From assembly GCA_015680685.1 (NCBI GenBank), contig MNCI01035329.1, positions 3,572 to 40,121 of the forward strand: a stretch of DNA of 36,550 nucleotides, in the 5' to 3' direction. A program made the translations under genes and the position numbers. The stretch is from Gnetum montanum (Eukaryota > Streptophyta > Gnetopsida > Gnetales > Gnetaceae). This document shows, piece by piece, positions 1-12,087 of the stretch. The notes beneath the pieces were generated by a model. That model was not told the DNA's origin. It searched no databases and saw nothing but the letters and a program-made list of their open reading frames with translations. Positions within the stretch are counted from its first letter, which is position 1. The number at the start of each line of letters is the position of its first letter.

Positions 1-371
1 TTAGTAACCCAGCAATGGATACATGGGTTTAGGATGTATACAGAAAGTGGAATTGAATGCTCATGGTAGGAATAATAGAGATTAGTTAGTTAGTTAAATC
101 AAATTTGTCATTAAATTACTTTATCTCTCTCTTCAATTATCAAAGAACCTAAAACATAAAAGGATAAAAATCATAAGCCTTGAATACACTTAACCATACA
201 TTTAGCTTCACAAGTGTAGTTTGGAAGATAATGAATTACCTTAGGGTAAGATTCACTTCCTACAAGACTAGTGTCCTAAAAACTATAGAGTTTATGGAAT
301 TTGAATAGATTGCACATGAATGCATTATGATTCATATGGTTGGGCATAGGGGTACCTTCAACTACTCATCA
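1..371 (+). repeat. 5' LTR of element A (3' portion only)
   Basis: This aligns end to end with 12327-12700. It ends in CTCATCA, the reverse complement of the TGATGAG that begins the 3' LTR at 11709, so the LTR has a perfect 7-bp terminal inverted repeat. I count about 62 differences in 371 positions by eye, so the insertion is old. The promoter-bearing part lies outside the window. Confidence 0.85.
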
Positions 372-390
372 TTGGAACTGTTGTTGAGGA
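372..390 (+). promoter_or_regulatory. Primer binding site, tRNA-Asp type, decayed
   Basis: Directly after the LTR end comes TTGGAACTGTTGTTGAGGA. From its second base, 12 of 18 positions match the tRNA-Asp primer site TGGCGCCGTTGCCGGGGA that is known from Athila and other Ty3/gypsy elements. Five of the six mismatches are transitions of the kind produced by cytosine deamination. Its position immediately next to the LTR terminus supports the call. Confidence 0.7.
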
Positions 391-521
391 CTTTGTTTGT
401 TGAAATGTGTAGTATCTAGGTTTAGTGGATATCATTAATATCAGTGGATGAACTTGAAGGTTGACATCATTCCCATATCTCATAATTACAAAAGCACATT
501 GATAATTTAATTATTTACAAA

Positions 522-2920
522 ATGTCTTCTTCCCCTAGGTGTGAAGATGTTAAACCATTGGTCCCACAAGAGTGCAAAGTGGTATATACTCATCCATATG
601 AGGATATACTTGACTTCAACTTCATCCTACATTATCATGAGCAATTTCAATGGCATGACATGGAAGCCAACATTGTAATGCCTCTCAATCTATCTATGCC
701 TATGATGCTACTTCAAACTCTTAAGAAGTAAGGCATCCATGATCTTTAAGAAGAATATGTTGTGCAAGGCTACAACTACCAGGACTACCATCCCACTAAA
801 ACACAATGCATGTGAGATTGACATCATGAGAAGCATCATGAGGTTATGAAGGAAAAATAGTTCACTAATCCCTTGTTCCTACTGAACTAGGATGAGAATG
901 AGGACCCTCTCTTGGAGAGCTCTCAACATGAAAACTCTCCATCCATTGTTACTAGTGACGAGGGTGTGGCCCTAAACCTATAGTCTACAATCCATAATTT
1001 TGGTTTAGGAAAAGATGGTAGTCAATGCAAGGGATCGAACAAGCATCAAGATAGTAAGAAATTTGATGAGCATGGTCATGACAATCAAAGGAAAATTGGA
1101 AAATATCATGGTGGAGGCAATCCTCCTCCCTCTTTGCCTTCTTCATTTACATCCTCTTCTTCCTCTTCTTTTGTTCTAAAAGACATTGTAGATTGAAAAA
1201 CTATGATGGAGGTGATCACCAAGCTTGTAACAAACAAAGGGGTAATAGAGGACATCATCGATGACAACAAAATCATGATGATGATGGGCCTTTGTTGGTG
1301 ACTTGATGCATCCTTAACATTGTAGAGGTAGTAAAGATTCCAACTAGGCATGTGAAAGATAGTCAAATTAAGTGCTTAGATATGAACAATGTTCCAAGAT
1401 TTAAGGGGGGATATAACTCTAATCCATAAGCACATCTACAAGATTTCCACGATGCCTATGCCTTATAGAACATTCAAAATGATTGGTAGAAACTCAAGCC
1501 ATTTCCCAAGATACTTATCAAGGAAGTTGAAAGCTAGTACCCACCCTTAAAATTGAAATCCATTTGTAGATGAGGTACCATGTTAGAACTATTTAATGAT
1601 AAATACCAAACATACTCTAGAGTTTCCAATCTAAGAAGGAAAATCCAAGGTTGGAAATAGGGAATACATCAACCCTTGGATGCTGCCATGGGTAGATATT
1701 ATTTACTTTTACACCAATGCCCTAGCCATGATTACTCTTAGATGGAACAACTCTGTTACATCATAGATGTGCTCAGAGCAAAAACTAGAAGAACTCTTGG
1801 GGTTTATGCCCAACGGAGACTATCTGAATTGAGAGTTCATTTGATACAAATGTTGATAGAGTACATAGAAAAAGAAGAAAGTGAGTCATGAAATAGGAAA
1901 AGTGCTAAAGAATATAATAGGGACCCTTCCATAAGAAAAGGGAGGTCTAATTCTATAATGATGAGGAATCACCACTTGATGAAGTGGTGAATAGGAAAAT
2001 ATTTCTATTCAAAAATATATTTTGGACATATTAGAAAAGGTTGATAAGTTATGAAACTCTTTGGATGAAAAGTTCCAAACTACTATGAAGATCACTAAAG
2101 CATCCAAAGATCAAAATAGTGATTGTGATTGCAGGAGATGCAAAGAAGATGAATGTGCCTACCAAAGAGGTAAGGGCAAACATACTATAGTAGAAGAAGT
2201 TGTGGAGATAGACTCCAAAGATTATGGTAGTTGTGATGGTTTTCAATATGAATATCCAAAGAGATGTTTCCCTATGATTTCAAACTTACAAGAGTCTTGG
2301 GTATATGGGTTGAATCCATAACTAGTAAGTAGTTAAGTATCCAAATGATCACCTTATCCTCAAGACAATCCAAGGTAGTTCCACTAGCAATAATAAGCTT
2401 ATTATCCAAGTGGAGCTCCACCACAACCATATGAGAAATACCAATAGTGGCATCAATTACAATTATGGGAAATTCCACCACCAAGATAGCAGTACCATTA
2501 CAGGCAATCAAGATTTGTACGAGTACTATATTTAGCAACCCATTTCTCCATGAATCTCTACAAGCCATGCATCAGTCTAGCATCATGATTATCCTTTAGA
2601 GTACTATCTAACTCATTCACCATCTACTTGAGGAGATCACCCATATCCATACCATCCTCCACATGCATCTATAAACATCCCTCTTCCCTCTACCTAGTTA
2701 CCTCCTTCTTCATCCATGTAGGACAAAATTCCACCATAGCTGCAATGATGAAATGCTATGAGGGCTATGCATTTACAATCAACGTTCCAGTTGATTGGTT
2801 CAGATAATTGATTAAGAAAATGATCCTTTTTTAATCCAAAAATCCTCCCAAATCCTCATAACCTAATACAACTAGTCGCCCTACATCTCCAACACCCTCA
2901 TCCTCTACATTAGACACATT
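522..2920 (+). pseudogene. gag: gag of element A, decayed
   Basis: Gag forms the retrotransposon particle and packages its RNA. The first ATG after the primer site (522) opens a 69-codon frame that continues, with single stop codons, into a serine/proline-rich stretch near 1110-1170. A capsid-like region follows at about 1380-1730, with the usual pattern ending in L-F-N-D-K-Y then S-N-L-R-R-K-I-Q-G-W-K, as in the retrotransposon gag domain. A basic, Cys-rich tail at 2061-2320 (C-D-C-R-R-C, then C-D-G-F...C) is probably a broken zinc knuckle; the copy in element E reads C-D-I-C...H...C at the same place. At least ten in-frame stops are visible. The same segments recur in element E from 25720, which confirms the reading frame. 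No host gene function is implied. Confidence 0.75.
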
Positions 2921-2989
2921 TAAGTACCCTTCAAACCAAATGACACCTTAGATCTACACTGTGATGTTAACTCATGCTATTTCCTATTG

Positions 2990-3900
2990 AATTAAGTTTG
3001 GCAACCTTCTCATGAAAATATTTGACCTAGGAAGTCATCTCATTTACTTGTAGGTCACTAGAGATGAGCCATGCAAGGCTCTTCTTGACTCTAGTTTTGA
3101 TGTTAATCTCATCTCCCATGACATGTACAAGGCTTGAACCTACCACATTTCAAGAATAGAAACATCAATTTAGAATTGGAAGACTAATCAATCACTATCC
3201 CTTTGGGGTTAGTTGAGGACATTGTGATCATAGTTTGTGGGTGGTCCTACCTTGTTGATTTTATAGCGATCAAGGTTGAAAACTGTAAAGGTGGCTTCTC
3301 CATAATTATGGGAAGGGTTTGAGTAAGCATAGAAGATGCACATATGGTTATAATGAACTTATCCTTGGAAATCTCCAAGGAAAATGAATTTGATTAACTA
3401 GAGAAGTATGTTCCATGCATTATATACAATAATAATGGATGTAATTTCATGGAGAAGATCTAGTCCATTAAGAGTACAATCATTAAAGCATGCAATTAGT
3501 GTATACATGAAATAGATATCCAAAGGTACCTATACGCAGCAAGCATAAAATAGGAGGAAATCTAGTGGCTGACAACTAACTCTAATAGTAGCACATTATG
3601 CATGAAACTAACTAAAAGCCTGACATGTGCTTATGTTGAAGGCATGGATGAACTTGAGCAAGTTCATCACCAACTCTTTGATGATGAAGATGATGATACA
3701 TATTGGGGAGAGTTGGAAATCCCTGATAATTTCAAGCAAGAGCCCCTAGAGTTAAACACTCTACCAACTGGTATGGAGTATGCATTTTTAAACAATGGCA
3801 AGCTAGTTATCATCAATGCCAAAATTTCTCCTAAATGCCAAAATGGCTTGCTTGGTCATATCCTACACTGATTGGAATTGATCCATTGATATGCCATGAA
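2990..3900 (+). pseudogene. pro: Retropepsin (protease) of element A, decayed
   Basis: An aspartic protease cuts the Gag-Pol polyprotein. Around 3081-3095 the frame reads L-L-D-S-S followed by V-N-L-I-S-H-D-M-Y-K, matching the retropepsin active-site region (normally D-S-G or D-T-G) plus the N-L-I continuation seen in Athila-type proteases. Further on, P-L-G-L-V-E-D-I-V (about 3200) and I-I-M-G-R (about 3300) match the flap and the normally I-L-G-R-P motif. The glycine of the catalytic triad is replaced by serine. A frame from 3602 to 3871 encodes an acidic linker (D-D-E-D-D-D-T-Y-W-G-E-L) that leads into RT and is also found in element E. Frameshifts and stops separate these blocks. Confidence 0.75.
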
Positions 3901-5170
3901 GCTAAGAAGCTAAGAAGGTAACAACATAGGCAACTGAACCCCAAGTGGAAATAGATCATCAAGGAGGAAATAGAATAACTCATCAAGGCTAGGTTCATCT
4001 ATCCAATCACAGATAGTGAGTGGATTAGCCCACTTTTAATTGTGACAAAGAAAAGTGACAAGTGGTGGATCTATGTCAACTTTAGGTGGTTAAACATGAC
4101 AGCATTTAAAGACCATTTTCCATTGTCATTTGTGGACCAAGTGTTGGATACCATTTTCAGGCATTGCTATTATAACTTCTTGGATGGTTATAGTGGTTAT
4201 AAGAAAATAAAAATTTCACTAGTAGATCAGGACAAGATTACATTCACAAGTTCCTAGGGGCCTTTTACATATTGCAAGATGCCATTTGATCTATGCAATG
4301 CCCCTACAACATTTCAATGCATGGTCCTTAATATTTTTCAACAACAAAGTGGTAGTGGGGTAGAAGTCTTTATGGAAGACTTTTCTACCTATGGAGCTAC
4401 ATTTGAGCAAGCCCTATATTTCCTTGAGTAAGTATTGAAACAAACCTTAGGCTCAATTAGTAGAAAATCCATCTAATTGTCTAGGAGGGCATAGTATTAG
4501 GGCACTAGATTTCACAAGAAGGGATTGATGTAGACCCTAAAAAGATAAGGGTCATCCAAGGAATAACATTGTAACAAGAGATAGTTAAAGATGTCTAATT
4601 ATTCCTTTGGACATACTAGCTACTATCAACAATGCATAGAGAATTTCTCTAAGATCACAAAGCTGTTGGTTGAGCTCACAAAGAAAGATGTTCCATTTAT
4701 CTAGACCAAGGGGTGTGAACATACATTTCCACTATTAAAGAAAAATCTCGTAGAGACTCCAATTCTACAAGTACTATATTTGTCCAAGCCATTTCACATA
4801 ATTACTAACGCATCTAATTATTCATTGGGAGTAGTGCTTACACAGTTGGAAAATAAGAAGCATCCATATTACATCAACTACGTAAGCTGAAGCATTGTGG
4901 GTGCATAATTGAATTACACCATAACTGAGAAAGAACTGATGGTAATGGTGTATGCTATCAACAAGTTTAGGTAGTATGTGCTTGGCTACAAAGTATTTGT
5001 GCACACAGATCACTGTGCCATTTGCTTCCTAATGAATAAGCTAATAGTAAGCCCTTGTATTATACGATGACTTGTCATCTTGTAGCAATTTGATCTCATA
5101 ATGGTAGATTAGAAAGGAATTGATAATGTGGTCAATTATTACCTCTCTCAGTTAAGATGGAATAATTAAG
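3900..5170 (+). pseudogene. pol: Reverse transcriptase and RNase H of element A, decayed
   Basis: RT copies element RNA to DNA and RNase H removes the RNA strand. The region 3950-4260 carries the RT entry motif (S-E-W-I-S-P-L-L-I-V-T-K-K) and the S-F-V-D-Q-V-L-D...F-L-D-G-Y-S-G-Y segment. From 4262 follow C-K-M-P-F-D-L-C-N-A-P-T-T-F-Q and V-F-M-E-D-F-S at 4366-4386, where the catalytic F-M-D-D has become F-M-E-D. RNase H runs from about 4790 to 5165 with N-Y-T-I-T-E-K-E-L, the H-T-D-H catalytic block and the K-G-I-D-N-V-V...L-S-Q-L end typical of Athila-group elements. Stops often replace expected Gln, Arg or Trp. It is the same family as 28580-29850. Confidence 0.85.
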
Positions 5171-5329
5171 AGAAGGAGAGTTAGCTCTTTGATCAATTTC
5201 TAGATGAACTCCTCTTTATAGGAGTAATTAATGATTAAGTGTCGACCAAACTAGAATGATATAATGGCATCCTCACTTACCTTCTTACCCAAGAGATTTC
5301 ACAAGATCTAAACTTTAGGAAGAAATAAT

Positions 5330-6470
5330 AGTTTTCTCATCATATGAAGTACTTCATGAAAATCATTGCATACCTTTACAAGGTGTGTGATGATGGGATG
5401 GTTTTTTGGTTTGTCCCTAATTTAGATCAACTACACATTTTCAAGATGCTCATGAAGGTCCTTCCCAAGGCCACTATGCAGGGAGATGCACAACCATAAA
5501 AATCCTAATGGCAGGATACTATTGGTCTGCAATCTTCAAGGATGCCCATTAATTTGTTCGATCTTATGAGCACTATCAATGAGATGGTGGGATAACTATG
5601 AGAATGTGGGGTTTGTAATAGTGGATTCAATAATTGGAGCCTTTGAAATATGGGGCATAGACTTCATTGGTCCAATCAGGCCCATCTCTAATGGAAAGGT
5701 GTATATCTTCATAGTAGTTGACTGCTCCACCAAATGGGTAGAAGTAGCATCCATCACCAATTGGAATTCATCCATTGTTGCTAGATTTGTCTAATAACAT
5801 GTTGTGAATAAGGTTGGGATGTAATGTGCACTAATTTCTAACAATGAAATTCATTTTATAGGTGCAACTTTTTAAACACTCATGCAATGCTTTGGGGTTA
5901 AACATAAATTAACAATACCCTATCACCCCTAAGGCAATGATCAAGTAGAGTTAACTAACTGGGAGATCACAAAGATCCTAATAAGAACCATAAGAAAATA
6001 TTGGAGAGATTGGAGCACAAAACTCAACAATGCCCTTTAGACATACCACTCAACATGGAAACTTCTTATTGGCTACTCTCCATACAAGTTAGTGTATGAA
6101 AAGATTCCAATGCTCCCAATTCAATTTGAGCTTCATCAACTTTTAATGTCTTATGACCTAAATCTTGACCTAACTCTAGTCCAAAAAGAAAGACTGATCA
6201 ACATCAACATGCTTGATGAAAACTAATTAGTGGCCCTATCTTTGAATGAAGTGCACAAGGCATTCAACAAGTAACAACATGACCTAAGAATATGGAAAGT
6301 AAAATTTCAATTAGAAGATAAGGTTCTCTACTAGAACACCACACACGTACCATAGAACACAAAGTTTCAAATTTTGTGGAAAGGACCTTATGTAATTGAC
6401 AAAACCTTTTCTTTTGAGGACATGACCATATACAAATATGAGAGCCCAAATAAAATGTAGTTCCTCCTAA
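5330..6470 (+). pseudogene. int: Integrase of element A, decayed
   Basis: Integrase joins the cDNA to host DNA. The N-terminal zinc-binding segment lies near 5440-5590, with one cysteine changed. The catalytic core starts at about 5630 (W-G-I-D-F-I-G-P, containing the first Asp) and continues with V-V-D-C-S-T-K-W-V-E-V. The second Asp motif, usually S-D-N-G, reads S-N-N-E near 5838. The Glu is kept in D-Q-V-E-L-T-N (about 5940). The Y-H-S-T-W-K-L-L-I-G-Y-S-P-Y-K-L-V-Y segment follows at about 6040-6095, and the C-terminal part ends near 6470. Loss of the second Asp and several stops make it inactive. No chromodomain is visible, which fits a non-chromovirus lineage. Confidence 0.85.
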
Positions 6471-8556
6471 CTTAGTCATGGGAGAGATGGCCATCCATGT
6501 TAATGACCCATATGGCTCCTTAGTTTTTCTACTTTTTATTTTGTACATTTTTATTTTTGAAAATTATTATTTTACAAGTGTTTTTTTTTCAATTTTTTCC
6601 TCTTTTTTTGCACCATTTTTTATTTTATACCATTGTAAATATGTTTGAATCCTTCTTGAATACTTTACAGTTATATATTTTACTTTTTTTTGTTTGAGTA
6701 TGATTTTCAACCTGTTGCTAATAAATGTGATTTGTGCCAATAAGACATAGTGGTATCGTGGTTGCTGCTAGTGGTGGTTTGTGCTTCATGTTTTTGGTTT
6801 GTTAATGTTTGGCTTCTATTTTTGAATTTTTATATAGATGGCTCACTCATGGTTTCTTTTTCATGGAACAAGTAGTGAGTCCATAACATCCACTCATTCA
6901 CAAACTCTAAGGTTTTCATTGTTTTTGGAGTTTGATGCCTCTTTCATTAAAAGAAATTTTTAATAAATTTGTGACCTTTTTAGTTTCTAGAATTCAGAAG
7001 GATTCAAATATTTGTATAGGGTGTTCCTTCAAGGGAAATCAATACTCTTTGTACTTTTCTACTTACTTAAGTGCTTGAGTGTTTTCATCAACTTCTTACC
7101 ATTTCATGTCAACCACTATAGGAAGTTGAATAAAGTCTTTGCATGGTGTGGATCCCATCCAAAAAGAATAAAAACCACAAAATGATAAAATAAAAAAAAT
7201 AAGGAGAAAAAAATAAAAACATGATGGGAATTCAAAGCACACCCATTAGAAAAATAAATGGGCTACAAGCATTGGTTATGAGCCTAGAAAGACATGTTAC
7301 CCATGCCTGAAGATCTCCTCTAACTAAGGCCATCTCTTACGTATTCTTTTTGTTTTCTTCTATTTATGGAATGGTGGTTATTTTGTGGGAGCACTCTTGT
7401 GTCTCGAGGGGGCAGATTGGTCTTGGAGTGGCAATGCAAAGTCATTGAAAGAGGTTGGTTTTGGTTGAGACTAAGGATGGACCTTCTTAGGTCATTTTAA
7501 ACATAAGCTTCATAAGGGACTTCTTCTGACCTCAATTGGAAATTGCATTCCACCTTCTCTATCATCCATCTTTGTTAACCATCACTCACCTCATTACCAA
7601 AGTCCATGTTCTTGATTCCATGTCTTAGTTTCATGTATTTGAATTCTTAGGTAGAATCTTTTGGGTCTTGGTTCTTAACTTTCATCAACCATTAGTCACA
7701 TTTGGGGCCCACTAACTCCTTAGGTTGAGGTTATGCAAGGGCAAACAAGGCATGTGCCTACTATGAGGAGGAACCACTTGTATATCTCTTGGTTGGGTTC
7801 ATTAAGCACCTTATCCTTAGGTATTCTCACAATCTGAATCTTTCATATATCCATCTTCTACAACAAACCATGTGCTCCTTTAAAAATTATATTCATTAAA
7901 TACATTCTCCATCAAATTTATCAGTTTTTGAATTTTCAAAGATCTTCTTCAATGCTTTTATCATATTCTTGGCTTTTCTAGGATTCCATGGATCCCAATT
8001 TCATTGAAAATTTGCTTATATTTTTTTGAGATATTGACATTTGAAATTTTTTTGCAATTGGCCCTATATATGGGGCCCTATTGATGCAAGGAAAAAAAAT
8101 ACTATATATATATATGTGCAACCCCACATTGAAAATTTTACATTTTCTCACAAATACCAAGGGAGTTTTTCAAAATTTTAGTGCCAAAAACTTTCTAGAG
8201 CCCATAACTCACTAATTATTTATCAAAATAATTCTATTATTCAACCTTGTAGCTACTAGATGAAAGCTCTTTTTCATGGGGGCCACAAATGTACCATTTT
8301 TGATAAAAAAAATTTGCCATCTTTTCTCTCTCCCACAAAGGTTTAACTAAAAAATGAACTATTAAATACTAAATTATAAGAATTAAACCTTTCCAGCAAT
8401 CTTTGATGACAATTATAATAAATAATTAATAAAATAATTAATTTTCCATGGTCCAACCTTAGCCAGAGTGTAACTAACTAACTAATAAAAAAAGTTATTT
8501 AAAACTTCTAAGTTACACATTTCATCTACCAATCCATGGATGTGTTGTGACCATAG
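6471..8556 (+). other. Spacer between integrase and ORF3 in element A
   Basis: This is about 2.1 kb with no supported gene. It begins with T-rich, A/T homopolymer-like sequence (6530-6700). Much of it up to about 7765 aligns with the region behind integrase in element E (31200-33030), and the block around 7285-7310 is also recognisable in element G on the minus strand. So it is an inherited part of the family. From about 7765 to 8556 I have no comparison copy. A short TA run lies at 8101-8117. The only open frames here are short and unsupported. Confidence 0.6.
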
Positions 8557-11510
8557 ATGGCATCAAAGGGAAAGTACATGCAGGAGGTAGGACCATCCAA
8601 ACCAAACAAGAAATGGCATAGAATGAAAAGTGGCCAAGAATAGACCTAAGAAGAACTGCTTGCAACCCATGCTATAGGTCCTCTCAGGGAAGAGGTAGAA
8701 GTGGAATGTATTAGATAGATTCTAGTACTAGTAGTAGCAACAATAGAATACTCCTATTGAGGTGATGCATCAACACAATTAGCAAACCTTGAAGTGAATT
8801 TAACAAAGGCTTGCCTAAATTAGATTAAGTTAAGGAAGGTCCAAAAATCAATGCTCTAGGAGTTAAATTTTGGCCCTTTCCAAGAGCATGCATCAAGAGA
8901 AGTGTAGAACCAACTAAATGCCTCTTCCATCTGGCTAATCATCACTTTCACCATGAAGTGGTAAATGGGAGAAACATTCCTATTCTAGAATAATAGGTAG
9001 CCCTATTCAATGATGAAAATGAAGGACATCTTAGTGTCCTAATTGGCACAAGCCATTGCTATAGTGCTTGGGTTGGTTGAAATAGAGGAAAATCGTATTG
9101 AGATCCCAATGTAGGAAGATCCCAATATCAGGAAAGAATGGATGCAACAATGTTGTGGTGTCGACCACAAGGAGTTTNAGAAAGAATGGATGCAACAATG
9201 TTGTGGTGTCGACCACAAGGAGTTTGGCATTCTCACACTAGCAAAGAGGATTCATTACAAGAGTATGGTTTTCCACCTCAATCCCATAGTGAGGCTAAGT
9301 AAGATCACTGCGTTCTCTACTTGAGTATGCTTCACTCTAAATTGGAGCTTCCTAGTCAACCTTCCATGACTGATCTATCTAGAGATGGAAAAGTAGTTTA
9401 AAGAAAATGAATGGGGAAGGAAGGCACTACCCTTCAAATACCTCATCAAGAGACTTTGTAAAAGGGGAGGGATAGTCCATTACACCAATGATATTGGTAG
9501 AACTGTTTTAGTCACCAATTGGGCAAAAATGATGAAGGAAAAGATACTTTCAACCATGATTTAAGAAGAGGAGCTACGACCACCACCTTTACTTGCCACT
9601 TAGACAATGGTGCTAGACATTGTTACAACCATGTAGTGGTTTCAAGAATACCAAGAGTGGATCTTGAATGAATAGGAGCAAAGAGTAGACACAAGTCACG
9701 AGGATCCATTTGTCTACAGATCAACCATGAATCATCTTAATGAGGTGGCCTAAACAATTATTTTGATGTGTGAGGGTGGATCCATTTTCTTAGCCCAAAG
9801 AATGTAGCTACCTATAGGGTTAAATTTGAGCACTAAAGAGGTCATAGTATCTCTCACAAAATAATAGTTACTCTCAAAAATATCTTGAAATGTTACAACT
9901 TTCTTGGTGCACTTGGAGAAGGGTGAGGGGGTAATTGTACTAGTGATGTAGTACCAAGGGATGAAGATAGTGGTAGAAGTGGTCACTGATCATATTGACA
10001 AAATACTCAATGCACCTACAACATATATACCAGACATCACTACACTTAAGGATGTGTAGATATTCATAGGAACCACAAGAGGAAAAATAAATGCAACACA
10101 ACATGAAGAACTACTAGACTAACTGGTGAGAACTGGACAACCACTTTCAAATGTCTTTAACATTTCAAACAACATTACTACAACCTAGTCAGAGTTGTCA
10201 GAGGCAAGGGGTAAAAACATCACTTGGATGGACAACTTGAAATAGCCAAGAACCAAAATGAATGCTTAGCTATGGAGGTTGCAAAACTAAAAGCCTAGAT
10301 TACCGATCCTACATTACTCAACCTAGCACTCACAAAGGATGAAGCTATGGAATAACTTCACATCAAACTCAAAGAGGTTGAAGGTGCAATGGAGATAGTG
10401 GTATTCTATTGATCCTTTCAAGGGACCACACAACATAAGATTTAGAAGGCTTTAGATTAGACCCACTAGAAGAATTTCTATTTGATCATAGAAAATCATT
10501 GCTTGTAAAATGTTGATGAACACAAATAACATTTAATTAGATTTCATCCATCAAAAATAGGAGCAACTAGCTAGAGAAAATACATAAGTGAGGAGTTGGC
10601 AATAGAAAATAGAAAGCTCTCCATGGAGGAAGCCTACATCCTTCATAAAAATACTACAACTAAGGTGGCTACCTAGAAATTGGAGGCTCTTAAATTTAAG
10701 AGAGTCAAGGAATACTATAGAGAATAGGTCAATCTACAAAAATAAGTAAATGAAAAGCATAGCTATTTCATGAAGGAAAAGGTGCATGAGATCCTCTAGC
10801 AACTCCAGCAAGGAAAAGAGTTGTGGAAATCCATTGTTGATGGGATACACGACTACAACAAAGTGGAAATCCACATGAAGGAATTATAATTCAAGGAAAT
10901 TATGAAGTACATGGAGATTGCAAATCTCTATTAGGAAAATCTAGTAATATTAACTACCAGAAGATTGTCATTGGAGTTAGAGAAGCAAGTGGCTAGCTCG
11001 TACTTTCCGTACAATGCCAAGTTTAGGCATAACAAAGATACCAAGTAGATGCTTGTGGTGGAGAATGCTAAAGTTGAAGTTCTTAAGGCATGATTCATAG
11101 ATCAACAATCAACTACCAAGAACCTAGCCAAGAGAACAAATGATTACTAGAAGTTGCATAATGTAGTCAAGGCATTTGATATCAAACATAAATAGTTCAC
11201 TGGTTGGTTTGTCAATGTGAAGAAGATGTTCCAAATAATTTCCTATTCATGGGATATCCCCTTTCTATCCCATATTGGTAATGCTAATTGGACTATGAAT
11301 GATCCCTAGAGCAAGGAGAAGAAGATGAAGGTATTGCTAGATACCTTTTACCTTCCATTGGAGGTTGCAGCCATAGTAAGATAGCTATAGCCACCTTAGC
11401 TACCACATGTGTCTAAAGTTGGTGAAGGTCCCTCATAACCTCAAGAGCCACCACAACCTAGCACTATTTGATATTCTCCACCATTTTGATGCCAATAGAG
11501 GATGTGCTAT
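8557..11510 (+). pseudogene. ORF3 of element A: third, non-gag-pol protein, decayed
   Basis: A large coding relic of about 980 codons lies between pol and the 3' LTR, the position of env-like ORFs in Athila elements. The ATG at 8557 (M-A-S-K-G-K-Y-M) is the likely start. A first conserved block lies at about 9320-9560 (L-V-N-L-P...L-I-Y-L-E-M-E-K...F-K-Y-L-I-K-R-L). It resembles segments seen in proteins labelled putative plant transposon protein, but that is from memory. A second block lies at 9950-10230 (V-V-E-V-V-T-D-H-I...G-Q-P-L-S-N-V-F-N-I). From about 10230 to 11200 the sequence is charged with heptad-like Leu/Ile spacing, probably a coiled coil. The end is proline-rich. Both blocks recur in the same order in element B on the minus strand. 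I see no signal peptide or transmembrane segment, so an envelope role is not supported. Function unknown. Confidence 0.65.
9132..9225. repeat. 46-bp perfect direct repeat around a single N
   Basis: Positions 9132-9177 and 9180-9225 are identical, separated only by N-A at 9178-9179. A perfect tandem copy in otherwise decayed sequence, centred on the only N nearby, is most simply an unmerged contig overlap. It falls inside ORF3 of element A and probably adds false sequence to it. Confidence 0.85.
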
Positions 11511-11688
11511 TTAATTTGTATAAAGTCATGTCACGGTGTTCAATTTTGTGTCATGAACACCATAATTTTTTGTAATTTTTGTGATCTGTACACTTCGAGA
11601 ATTAGTTTTGTCAAGTTAGATGTTTTGTTAAGAGTTATTCAATAATCCCATAGCTTTTTAATTTTGTAAAAGAACTTGAAGATAAGTT

Positions 11689-11708
11689 TTCATTTAGTCA
11701 TGGGGGTA
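11689..11708 (+). promoter_or_regulatory. Polypurine tract of element A
   Basis: A TTTTCATTTAGTCATGGGGG-type stretch ends directly at the LTR start, giving the plus-strand DNA priming site. A near-identical sequence lies at 12764-12785 on the minus strand, next to the TGATGAG start of element B's LTR. This conservation supports both boundaries. Confidence 0.75.
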
Positions 11709-11722
11709 TGATGAGCATCAAT

Positions 11723-11850
11723 GTGTCATGTCAATGGACCTCCATTAACATGGCCTCATTGACAAGCCCCCATTGACATGGCCTCATTAACAAGGCCTAT
11801 CAATGAGGCCCATTTATGTGGTGTTGCCCCATTGACAAGACCATGTCAAC
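11723..11850 (+). repeat. U3 subrepeats in element A LTR
   Basis: Four or five diverged copies of ATTRACATGGCCTCATT or its parts occur in about 130 bp, just upstream of the TATA box. Repeats in this place often act as enhancer arrays in LTRs; that role is inference here. Confidence 0.55.
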
Positions 11851-11903
11851 ATAGCATTTGTTACATCTATGGATCCCCATTGATGCAATACTGTAGCAAA
11901 AAC

Positions 11904-11911
11904 TATAAATA
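11904..11911 (+). promoter_or_regulatory. TATA box of element A LTR
   Basis: TATAAATA lies about 195 bp into the LTR, followed 178 bp later by AATAAA. The spacing suits an LTR promoter with its poly(A) signal. Confidence 0.6.
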
Positions 11912-12081
11912 TGAGCTCCTAGCTGTGTTTATGAGTATTCAAGTCATAGTAGTAGCCAAAATCTTGTAGTTTTTACATTTGAAAGTTAGAATATTTTCCC
12001 AAGTGCCTGCATCAGGAGTCATTGAGTGTACAGATATTTATTCTAGCATTTTTGTACGTAAACCACACCAATGTGTATGAT

Positions 12082-12087
12082 AATAAA
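12082..12087 (+). terminator. Poly(A) signal AATAAA in element A LTR
   Basis: A canonical AATAAA lies downstream of the TATA box inside the LTR, with a second ATAAA some 20 bp on. Its position fits the R region. Confidence 0.5.

Noticed and set aside
1106-1366. 86-codon open frame on the minus strand
   Set aside because: Shadow of the Ser-rich part of element A gag; low-complexity Glu/Gly tail comes from the reverse of TCTTCC repeats.
8100-8118. TA microsatellite as a promoter
   Set aside because: Short TA run in AT-rich spacer without downstream gene or conserved context.
8557-11510. Envelope glycoprotein
   Set aside because: The position fits, but there is no signal peptide, no transmembrane anchor and no cysteine pattern; the sequence looks like a coiled-coil protein.
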